A DNA stretch of 64,000 bases from Theristus sp. LFF4_11. Lineage: Eukaryota; Nematoda; Chromadorea; Monhysterida; Xyalidae. The translations under genes and the position numbers were made by a program. Shown in pieces: positions 36,490 to 48,400 of the stretch (its first letter is position 1; the number at the start of each line of letters is the position of its first letter). The notes beneath the pieces are model-generated. The model was not told the origin of the DNA. It did no database searches and was given only the letters and a program-made list of their open reading frames with translations. Where the stretch lies: assembly GCA_030248135.1 (NCBI GenBank), contig JASANC010002552.1:57365-121364 (forward strand), read 5' to 3'.

Positions 36490-39400
36490 ATGGCGTTGCC
36501 CGTACTCAGTGCTTGGTTGCCACTTCTGTTTCTAGGCATTGTCGCTGCAAACGGTTTGACCTCGTCTTTTTCTTTGTCTTTGTCATGTGTTTCATCCGTT
36601 ATTCCTCAGCATCGTTTTTTGAGATTGACAACAGAACTATTTACGCTTTTGTGAATGGCGTCATGAACGGTCTCACCAATGGAAAAATTCTTCAGAAGAT
36701 GATTGCGACGTTCTGCGACGCAACATTATGCGGGTGCAGAAAAACACCGATGATCCACCGTTGATAAAGGCGCCCGAGCCACAGCCGAAACAGTGGGGAA
36801 CGCTCATACCGGGTAAATACGGGGTAAATGTAAAACGTTGTTATTACGTTTCGAGCACACAGATGAACTGGGAAGATGCCATGGCAAGGTGCGGGCACCT
36901 CCAATACCCGAGAAGCCAGGTGAGAGAAAAAACTTTTCAGCATTTGTGCAAAGTAATAACAAAAAAAACCTTTTCACATTTTAGGATGAGCCTTATCTGC
37001 ATGGACACCTTGTGTGGCCCGAAACAGCTAACATCGTCAAATATCTGCGCAAACTGTTCAAGCCAAAACAGGTTTGATCTATTTAGATTAAATATAAAAA
37101 TCAATATCAGCTTTTGTGTACATTGTTTATACAGTGTATATCACATTTACATTAATCTCGGGGGTGTTCAACGAAAACAACGAAATAGTCTGCACCTTCT
37201 TTTTATAATATGCAGGCAATTCACCCGGAAGAGTTCTTCTTGTTTTTTCTCCTTTGAAATGTTTTTATGAAAAGTGCAAAAAAGTGCGTGACTGTAAAAA
37301 TTCGTAATGCATCATTATTAAAACAGCTGCATCTGCAGTTCCGGTGCTCCTCCTCCATAACACAGGAAAGAAAAAAATGCAAAAACCAGATTGATCATTT
37401 TCACCTTATTAAAAAGGCTTGGCTTAGGATTAGGATTAGGATTAGGTTTAGGAACCTACAACGACTCATTACAAGCAACCTCAGATCAAAAATCAAAAAC
37501 ATCACTTTTAACAATCTATATTATTAAATTTACAAAGTGTCTGTCTGTGGCACTTTTTTGTAATTTGAATTGGCGCCCATTTTTGCTACTTAAGAAAACT
37601 CCATCTCAATTTCCCCTTAACCTATTTTTTAATAAATGCCAGTTGAGATTGTTTTCTCAAAACGTCGCTCTTTATATAGCTAAAGTCATCATGATACTCT
37701 TTGGACAACAGAGACAGTTCAGCGCAGCATAGGCAAATGGAAGCGTGGCTGATCAAAACTTGATGATCGACTGGGAAAGATGTAACAAAACCGTCTTTGA
37801 AAAAAGTTTGAACTTTTTTGTTTTTAAAAATCGGGTTGCAAAACGCACATCGACATCGGCATTGCAAGTTGCACTTTGGATTCAAAACAAGTAAATTTCA
37901 TTGAAATTGATACTCCATGTTTCATTTTCAAATTGATACTCCATGGTTATGAGCGATAATTTCACCGTAACGCTTGATGGGCAACTGGCAATTGTTGCCG
38001 CTCAAAACTTGACGAGCGACTGCGAACGATGTAACAAAACCGTCTTTGAAAAAAGTTTGTTTTTTAATTGGGTCGAAATGGTATTTACCATTCATTTTCA
38101 CTTTGCAAAATGTTTGGGTCATGTTGGGGTAAACGGGTAAAAAGAAGCAATGGCTGCAAAACGAAATTATAAACGTCACTTTTTTGTTTCTTCTATTCAT
38201 TTTCACTTTAGAAAAAAGGTTTGGCTTACGTTAGGGTAACCGGGTAAAAGAAGCATTAACTTTTTAAAACGGGTATTTTTTAATGAAAAAACGTTAATTT
38301 TTATATTTTTTATTCAATCTTACTTAACTTACAAAAAGGCTTGACTTAGGTTAGGGTGAACGGGTAAAAATAGCAAAATCATAAACTTTGCATTTTCACT
38401 TTACAAAAAAGGCTTGGCTTAGGTAAACGGGTAAAAGAGCATTAGCTTTTTAAAACGGGTAATTGAAAAAAACGTTAATTTTTATGTTTTTTCAATCTTA
38501 CTTCACATACAAAAAGGCTTGACTTAGGTTGGGGTGAACGGGTAAAAATAGCAAAATCATAAATTCGCATTTTCACTTTACAAAAAAGGCTTGGCTTAGG
38601 TAAACGGGCAAAAAGCATTAGCTTTTTAAAACGGGTAAATTAAAAAAAAACGTCAGTTTTTATATTTTTTATTCAATTTTACTTCACTTACAAAAAGGCT
38701 TGCCTTCGGTTAGGGTGAACGGGTAAAAATAGCAAAATCATAAACTTCGCTTTTTTTATTTATTTAAATACATTAAAAAATATTGTATTGTAGGCGACTT
38801 CACGGCAGCACAAGGTAAATTTTCTTCAGGGTTATTTATCAGTAAACGTTACTGTTTTTTTTTTCTTTCAAAGTCGGTGCCAGTTCACCAGAAAGGCTTG
38901 GCATTGATTAAGCCACATAAGCTCGGGTCAATAGGCTAGTGTATACAAATCCAAAAATTTGTGTGTGCTGAATGAAACATCTATCTATAATACTAAGATA
39001 GTAAGAAAGTTTGATTGTTTGTCCGCAGCTTTTTGCTATATATAGCATCATCGGTAGCTTCACTCCACGTTAATTCATGATTCATGTGAACTTTTTTCAA
39101 TCTCTGTTCTGTGAAAAGTCCAAAATCATCATCATGCCCATGCAATAAAAATATTATTTTAGGTATGATCGACCACTTTAATTTTGCTGCTGCTGCTGTT
39201 CGCCATCTACACCACACGAATTAGAATGGCAGTTGATTGTTGCTGAACAAATAGGCTAAACAGGTTCCACAATAAACAAATTGCAGCATCAACAAAGACG
39301 TGGCCATGATCGATAGCAAATCAGTGGAACGGTCCACACATAATCGATCAATTTTGAACGGGATGATTGTTGATGATCCTGAAGATTGATTTCTGTTATA

Positions 39401-42400
39401 CTGAACAGGAATTTCAGCGGAATGTAACGGACTAATACCAGATTGCTTTTCAATTTTTTTTAATATTTTAAACGGGTATCGGACTATCGGTTGGTTGTTG
39501 CTGATCAAACAGCATTGTTTTTTCATGTTTTTAACGGGAGTAGTAGCAGTTGAACGATAATCGACGAACGGAAAGGTAATGAAACAAGATGGATGTTTGA
39601 TACTTTGAAGTGGAATGGCTGTTAATTGTCGTTGATCAAAAAAGATTGTGTTTTGATACTTTAAACGGGAATGACACAGCAAGCAGCTGATCAAAGATGA
39701 CTGATACGATAATCAAGCGACATTAAAGAAGCTAATCAAAAAATGATTTTTTAAATGGGAATGGCAGTTGTTTGCTGCTGATTAAAAAGATTGCTTTTCA
39801 TATAATAAACGGGTTAGTAGTAGGGGTAGGGTAAGTAAGTAAGTAACTTCGTTCAGGGCGCAAATGTCGATTTTTTCAGGGCGCAAATTTTACGGTCGCC
39901 TTGTGCTCTTGGTTGTAAATTTTACGGTCGCCTTTTCAGCAGTCATAGTGTCAGAATTTTTTTTCAGGGGGCAAAATATTACTTGGTTTATTGGGTCACC
40001 TTATAGTGTGAGCTTTTCAGCAAGTGCAAAAAAGTGCAGCAAGGGACGAACCAAAAACTGACCTTGCGCTGCACGGCTTAACTTGCCAGATCATGGCACA
40101 ACATCCCGGGGTTGGACTTATAACACAACGCCTTTGCGCTGCTGTGTGCTTGCTCGCTATTGCGCTTGCCTGCTTCATGCAGCACACAGTATAATGCACA
40201 CGTGCATTGCGTGCGCTGCATGCAGTTTTATCCACCCAGTAACGCCGCCTCATTGGAAAGGATTAATACTAGCGCTGCCTGTGTGTGTAAATAATTACTG
40301 CTGTGCTTGTGCGCGTGTGCTGCGAATACGCCTGTTGAAAATCTTCGCGTCAACTGCACGTTTCGTCGCGGCTGTGCATCAGATTTCGTTTTCTTGCATT
40401 TTTTTATTTTTCACATAACACGATAAATTGAAAATTTTAACTTCGCTTTCTAATGCACAATGGGAAATTGAGCAACTGCGCTGCCTTTATCTACAAGAGT
40501 TTGCGGCCGCGTTGCCGGGTCGCCATGTGAGCCTGCAAACCACACCTCGCACATGCAATTAATGCAGTGTTTTGTTGCATTTTCAAGCCCGCTTCTGAAA
40601 TGATGCTTCTATTACATTTGACTTTGTACATTTTTGAGTCTTTAAATTGACTCTTTTGATTCTTTAAACCAACTCTTTTGACTCATTAACCGACTCTTTT
40701 GACTCCTTAACTGACTCTTTTGACTCCTTAATTGACTCTTTTGATTCTTTAAACCGACTCTTTTGATTCTTTAAACCGACTCTTTTGATTCCTTAACTGA
40801 CTCTTTTGACTCCTTAACTGACTCTTTTGATTCTTTAAACCAACTCTTTTGACTCATTAACCGACTCTTTTGACTCCTTAACTGACTCTTTTGACTCCTT
40901 AACTGACTCTTTTGATTCTTTAAACCGATTCTTTTGACTCCTTAACCGACTCTTTTGACTCCTTAACCGACTCTTTTGACTCCTTAGCTGATTCTTTTGA
41001 CTCCTTAACTGACTCTTTTTGGACTAAATTACTTTATTCAATGGGTTTTTTATTTGTACAAAAACTACTCTCATTGATCATTTCACGTGTTACCTCAGGT
41101 ATTCATGTGGATATTTGTTTTGTTGATCGATCTTTATGACACGCGAATCTTTATTCTATCAAGTAATCATGACACGTAAACAAGAAACAAATGCATAACT
41201 CGTATGACATTTCTAGTGCAACTCTGAATCGACTCTAACGATTCCATGTAGAGTTTAACAATCACAACAACAATGACAAGCGTAGAAAAAATATTAAAAA
41301 AATTTACCAAAAGATTAATGGAACAACGACACGACAAGTCAATGGCACGTAACACGTTCAAAACATTTTACTAAATTCATACGGTTCCACTGCTCCCTCA
41401 AATTCAGCACTAATTTCATCTTCTTTTTCTTCTTCGTCTTCAACGTCAAAAAAATCGAATATGACACGTAACAAGAAACAAGTGCCAAACTCGTACTAAT
41501 TTTTATCATGCTGCTCTTCTAGCACTATATAAAGGGCAGTAATCCTGATTTTAAATCAGTCATGACCAAAGCTTGCTCAGTGTGTGGTCGCAGTTTTTCA
41601 TCCTCTTCTAATAGAGTGCGTCACGAACGCCTCTTTCACAAATCTGAAGGAACTATAGAGAATATGGAGGATGAACCTCGACTCGATGAAACAGAAGATT
41701 CTCAGCGCCATGAACCTACCAGTGAAAGTGAAGCGGGTAGCGAAACTAGTGAAAGGGAAGATCCCGAATCTGACACAGAAGAAGAAGATGCAGATAGAAA
41801 AGAAACTGAGCGTTGGCGATTACTTTTGAGCGAAACGATTGAGCGTTATGACGATATGCCTGATTTAAAAGATGTTTTGAAGGAACCGTTCCTAAGCGAG
41901 TTTGTGGATAAATTGAGAGAAGTTGTTGAATCAAAGTTCAAATTGGTAAATGATCTTGAGAACGAGGACGATATCTACGAGAACATCAGCAGACGAAAAA
42001 GCACATACGAAGAAGACGATTATAGTAGCGAAGAAGCAGGAGAGTGTGCTTGGCTGGATCGAAGGTTTCTTATTAGAAATCGTGTGATAAAAGCAAACCT
42101 CGATTTATTTGACGTTGAAGACGAAGAAGAAAAAGAAGATGAAATTAGTGCTGAATTTGAGGGAGCAGTGGAACCGTATGAATTTAGTAAAATGTTTTGA
42201 ACGTGTTACGTGCCATTGACTTGTCGTGTCGTTGTTCAATTAATCTTTTGGTAAATTTTTTAATATTTTTTCTACGCTTGTCATAGTTGTTGTGATTGTT
42301 AAACTCTACATGGAATCGTTAGAGTCGATTCAGAGTTGCACTAGAAATGTCATACGAATTATGCATTTGTTTCTTGTTTACGTGTCATGATTACTTGATA

Positions 42401-45400
42401 GAATAAAGATTCGCGTGTCATAAAGATCGATCAACAAAACAAATATCCACATGAATACCTGAGGTAACACGTGAAATGATCAATGAGAGTAGTTTTTGTA
42501 CAAATAAAAAACCCATTGAATAAAGTAATTTAGTCCAAAAAGAGTCAGTTAAGGAGTCAAAAGAATCAGCTAAGGAGTCAAAAGAGTCGGTTAAGGAGTC
42601 AAAAGAGTCGGTTAAGGAGTCAAAAGAATCGGTTTAAAGAATCAAAAGAGTCAGTTAAGGAGTCAAAAGAGTCAGTTAAGGAGTCAAAAGAGTCGGTTAA
42701 TGAGTCAAAAGAGTTGGTTTAAAGAATCAAAAGAGTCAGTTAAGGAGTCAAAAGAGTCAGTTAAGGAATCAAAAGAGTCGGTTTAAAGAATCAAAAGAGT
42801 CGGTTTAAAGAATCAAAAGAGTCAATTAAGGAGTCAAAAGAGTCAGTTAAGGAGTCAAAAGAGTCGGTTAATGAGTCAAAAGAGTTGGTTTAAAGAATCA
42901 AAAGAGTCAATTTAAAGACTCAAAAATGTACAAAGTCAAATGTAATAGAAGCATCATTTCAGAAGCGGGCTTGAAAATGCAACAAAACACTGCATTAATT
43001 GCATGTGCGAGGTGTGGTTTGCAGGCTCACATGGCGACCCGGCAACGCGGCCGCAAACTCTTGTAGATAAAGGCAGCGCAGTTGCTCAATTTCCCATTGT
43101 GCATTAGAAAGCGAAGTTAAAATTTTCAATTTATCGTGTTATGTGAAAAATAAAAAAATGCAAGAAAACGAAATCTGATGCACAGCCGCGACGAAACGTG
43201 CAGTTGACGCGAAGATTTTCAACAGGCGTATTCGCAGCACACGCGCACAAGCACAGCAGTAATTATTTACACACACAGGCAGCGCTAGTATTAATCCTTT
43301 CCAATGAGGCGGCGTTACTGGGTGGATAAAACTGCATGCAGCGCACGCAATGCACGTGTGCATTATACTGTGTGCTGCATGAAGCAGGCAAGCGCAATAG
43401 CGAGCAAGCACACAGCAGCGCAAAGGCGTTGTGTTATAAGTCCAACCCCGGGATGTTGTGCCATGATCTGGCAAGTTAAGCCGTGCAGCGCAAGGTCAGT
43501 TTTTGGTTCGTCCCTTGCTGCACTTTTTTGCACTTGCTGAAAAGCTCACACTATAAGGTGACCCAATAAACCAAGTAATATTTTGCCCCCTGAAAAAAAA
43601 TTCTGACACTATGACTGCTGAAAAGGCGACCGTAAAATTTACAACCAAGAGCACAAGGCGACCGTAAAATTTACGCCCTGAAAAAATCGACATTTGCGCC
43701 CTGAACGAAGAGCACTATAAGGTGACCGTAAAATTTGCGCCCTGAACCAAGAGCACTATAAGATGACCGTAAAATTTGCGCCCTGAACCAAGAGCACTAT
43801 AAGGTGACCGTAGAATTTGCACGGTCAATTTTGCGCCCTACTTACCCTACCCCTACTACTCGGGTTGTATTGCTTGCTGATCAAAGATTAATACGTTGAA
43901 TTGAAAAGCAGGTTCTAATCAAAAGGACTGGCAAATTTTTGAAAATCCGGCAAAAAAATCTGTTGCTTTTATCGATGCTGAAACCAGCGTTAACAAAACC
44001 ACACAGTAACAAGTAAGTGCTGTTGTGACTAAATCAGGTTATGATCGAAAGCAACAAATTCAGCAAAAGCACGGTGGTTGAAAAAAACTGTTTACAAAAA
44101 GAAACTGAAAATGTTGCGATTTTTAAAAGGTATAAAGCATCGACGGCTACAAATTGCTTTGAAAATGAACGATCATTGCATGGTAAATGAACAACATTCG
44201 CTTGAAGCAGATCAAAATTAAAATCCAATGAGTTTTTAGTCCGGGTCGTGGGCACAGGTCAAAAGGCCAAAATCCACGGTTACCTGCTAGTATTATATAT
44301 AGTGTGAAAAAAAAACACGGAATTTTCAAATGTGGTTTGCACCCAACCTTTTTAACTGCCCTTCCGGTAGGGTTCATTATCAGACAGATGACAGCGACAT
44401 TTTTAGGTATGTGGTGTACCTACCTGTCAGGGTGCCAATTTTTGGGGGGTGGGGTGTGAGAAGGTCTACCCAGGCCGCCTGCTAGGGGGTGCACCGGATG
44501 CTAATCGGTTCATAGGGGGTGGCACCCCTCCCCACCACCCGCGTATAAGTTTTTTAAATGAAAAAAAGCCGCTGAAACAGTTGTTTGTAAAACTAAATAA
44601 CATCATATCAAATATTTAGTGCGCAACTTATGCTGAACTGAATGAACTGCGACGTGTCGGTTAACGACACAGTTTCGTGCATGCGTTTTTATATGCTGTT
44701 GCGCTTTTTTCGGAATGTGCCTGCATGTCCATTATTATCTTCACAGAAAACGTTACCGGAAATGCCACGCTACAAAAGCAGATCCGTGTCATAAGACGCG
44801 TTTGAAAAAAAGGCACATCACATTTCAATTTGATGTTCTCTGGTGCATTTTTTACTCGTTTGCAGCAAAACAAGCCTGAGCGCTGGTGGACTGGTGTCGC
44901 GCGTGGATGGATTTTTGAAGTACCTTCCTTCTATCGCTGTTGTTCAACAAAACAGCGAATGCTCAGTGGTTCGCAGTCAGGTTTGATCAACGATGCCTTT
45001 CAGTGGAATTATGCTGGAAATTGTTTGCTGTTTTCGACCACTGACGACAAGTTCAAGGTGGCTCACTGCAGCGATTGGGGCAGATTCGTTTGTGATATTG
45101 ACATCGACGGATCGTTCGGCACTGGTCAGTCAGTGACACAAGCTTGGGTAAATTTAAAGTCAACAATTGATAATGACCTACACTCGCCTAACAGAGTACA
45201 ACACGTTGAGCTGAGAACTTTGCACAAGAAAAGTGAATGTCTGCAAACGGTAATTATCTGGGTAACCTCTGTCCCGTGGTGCATGTAGTCTCTTAAAATT
45301 AGTTCAACAAGTGTCCAAATTCTACAGTCAATCTCGCTAATATATGCAACTAGCTGATTGGTTGGTCATAGCAACACTCAGCGCTGATTGGTTAATCATG

Positions 45401-48400
45401 AGGTGTTCTCAGCGCTGATTGGTTGGTTATCACGTCATGTTCGCGTCATGTTGCATGTATTATTCAGATGGACTGTATGTATCTGGATGTGGTAAACAGA
45501 ACAAGCATTAACGTTTTTGCCTTCTCTTGCCCTACACAAACACAAATTGACGCATGTGACAGAAATGCGAAAGAATGCACAACTACTGCGTTGTAGCGGT
45601 TAAGAGAGATGCGATAAGGTGTTTTTCGCATGTTGCCGCAGCTGTCTTGAAACCTTAAAAAACTACATTTATATTTTGTCTGAAAAACGTTTTTTACTGA
45701 GGTTGTTAAAATTGGTTCTATTATCTATCTACAAGTATTCTATTTTATTCTTTCTCCCTCATGCTTTTTTTAAACCCTCCCATCCTGCTGAGCAAAAACA
45801 CTACGCGCATTCTGACTGTGGTAATCGTTTACATTCAACTGAAACCATGCAGCACGTCACTTGAGCTCACGTCGTTGTTTATGAGTCCGCATCACTCTGT
45901 ACGTCGGCGTGCGTCGGCGTCAGGGCGGCTAAATGTGCTTAAGCCAGAACACGCATTTGCTTCCACAATAGTGTTTTTGCGTCCATCATTTTCATGTGAC
46001 AAAAAAGCCGTTGGATAAAGATTACCGTAAAGTCTTGCATATAAGGTTCCTCCCACATATAAGACCCCCACCCAAAAGTGGGCGGAATGTCACACGGCGG
46101 GAAACCCAAAAATTCAAAATTTTGAATTGGTCAAAATCCCACCCCGTTTATAAGGCCCGGAATTCCTAATCTTCGCTTTATAAGGCCTCCTCCCACTTAT
46201 AAGGTTGTCACACAAAATTCCACTTTTTTCAGAAAATTTTGATTTTCAAATTTATATAAGGAGACCTTATATGCAAGACTTTACGGTATCTGTTGAAATG
46301 TTTAGCTTATCCGAACGAAGACTGCACGGACTGGCTGAAATGTATCGGTGGCAGTGTACCAGTGTACGAAGGATGGATAAACGGAAGAATGACGTGGCGT
46401 TGCAAGTGTACCAACCAAAGCAAACACGATGCACCACAACGCAGATGCACAGGTATGAACTAGGGTAGGCTCTTTTTGGCCACGACACGGTTACATGAAG
46501 GAGCAATTTTTCACGGAACGGCAACGGTACGGTAATTTAGAAACTCAACGATACGGTGTGGGTACGGTTTGGTCATTTTGTGAAAACTAAACGACGGTTA
46601 CGGTACGGTTACCTTGGGTGGAGGTAAATTGGGGTAAAACTGTGATATACGATTTAAAGATAAATAAAAAAACTTGTTGCGTTTTGTACCGTACTGTTTT
46701 ACTGTTAACAATTTTCATATCTTGAGTACTAGTGAGGACTGCCTCGTTTCTGATTAACCAAAAAGCGTGTGGTTTATTAACAAAGCTTGATTTATTGATA
46801 GCTGATGAAAATGAATCGTAAGTAATTATAATTAATTAATGTGTCAGCGTTTAACACTATTAGCTAACAGTGGACTTTTTTGTATCAGCAAAAGAATCTG
46901 TTCAGCACCACCGAATGTTTCGTGCGCCAACGGTGAATCTTGCACAGGCGGCAGCGAGTGTGTCTATGGAATGTGCCGTTGCCCAACTGCCATGATCGTG
47001 GATAAAGCTGCGAATGCGTGCAAAGGTAGAACTATCGGCTTGCAAGGTTGAAGTTAGTAGTTCAGTTTTTCAGTACACGTTTACAAATTGTGCTTATTTT
47101 GCAGCCGAAGCATGTCCGATGCAATTTTTGTTTTCAGCTTTGATTGATGGGCCATGCCATAAGAACGAGGATTGCTTGTATGGCAGTGTGTGCAACGCAT
47201 TGACATGCCAGTGTACCGATGGGGCCATAGCTGTCAACAACGCACAGAACCAACTCCACTGCACAAGTCTGTTCTGGCTAGAATCTTAGCAAAACCATAA
47301 ACAGCCAGTAATGAATCCACAGAATACGTAGAAAGCCACCAAAACTGACTTTAAAAAGTGCTCATGGGTTTCGTTTGAGTTTTCTTACGCTTGCATTTAC
47401 AACGCGTACATTTCTCGGTAGGCAGCCCATTAGGCAGCTGTCGCAATGGCGAACGTTGCTCGAATGGCAGCAGCTGTTACTCGGTGACATTCGTTTGTAG
47501 ATGCATGGGCGCTGGCACTCACTATGAAGAAAGCGACCAACATTGCCACGGTTTGACATTCTCAAAATTACTACGCTGTGCATAATTTTTACCTTGAAAT
47601 ACACAGAGAAAACAGACCACTGGTGCGGAACAATATGGATCAGCAAAATATCAAAATAACTTGCCACATTTCTGCCCCATACGGGTTGTATTCGTATACA
47701 TAAATGACATACACGAATCATCTACTATACTAAAATAATACTTTGTCTGTGTGTCTGTCCGAAATCGGCTATTGATTTTCTTTCACACAAAAGTGGTTTT
47801 AGTGTGAATAATATTTGAATCCCATATTTTTTTCCGAACCAAATACACGGGTAACGTTGATGCGGAACATTCGAACAAAACAAAATGAAACAGGTCATAA
47901 AGATCGATTGTGAGAGCATAAAAAACAAACAGCAGTTTCTACAAGATTTAACTAAAATTCTGTTACTTTCAAAAAGCAAAAATTGTGGTGGACACAAATT
48001 GGCAACTTTAAAACAGCAGAAACTGAAATCATATTGTTTAAAAAAACATTTTTGTGCAAAAGCGGACTTACCATTAAAAACACAAATGGGATTGTGCAAA
48101 TAAACAAGTATCGATTCCGGCCAGCTCTGTAAATTAAAAGACAAACGGGCCTCTTTGTGTCAAACTTAGCGAATCTGAAAAATAAAATTCTCAAACAATC
48201 AAGTCACGTTTGAACAATTTCAGTCAACAAAAAAAATCTAACGGGAACGACTTGCCTTTAACCGAGTTTAACTCAACTAACCGAGAACAAACGGGAGCAG
48301 CAAATTCAATTATTATCTTTTCGTACGAAGGAGGCGGCGTAATGTAGAATGATGTGTGGAAAAGCCGCGCAGTGTACTTTTTTGTTATACTGAGCAGGAA

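Larger units (their letters stand above)
39816..43860. mobile_element. 4.05-kb palindromic, Maverick/Polinton-like non-autonomous element
   Basis: Starts AGTAGTAGGGGTAGGGTAAG and ends with its inverse at 43860. The flanks are CGGGTT at 39810-39815 and CGGGTT at 43861-43866, a 6-bp target duplication. The arms run inward to about 41450 and 42107, pairing about point 41778.5 with near identity over about 1.6 kb. They contain 21-22-bp tandem repeats; the right arm has about 119 bp more of a 40-bp unit near its end. A roughly 650-bp unique core plus arm sequence encodes one ORF. A 6-bp TSD, long TIRs and 5'-AG ends are the recorded signature of Maverick/Polintons, but no integrase, DNA polymerase or capsid gene is present. 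Confidence 0.75.

Noticed and set aside
40083..40418. 111-aa Cys-rich ORF, also at 43139-43474 on the other strand
   Set aside because: Lies in the inverted arms of the palindromic element, begins with no recognisable domain and is duplicated only because the arms are identical. Possible but unsupported.
40637..41022. CRISPR-like regular repeats
   Set aside because: Units are tandem with no unique spacers, vary in sequence, and sit in a eukaryotic mobile element.
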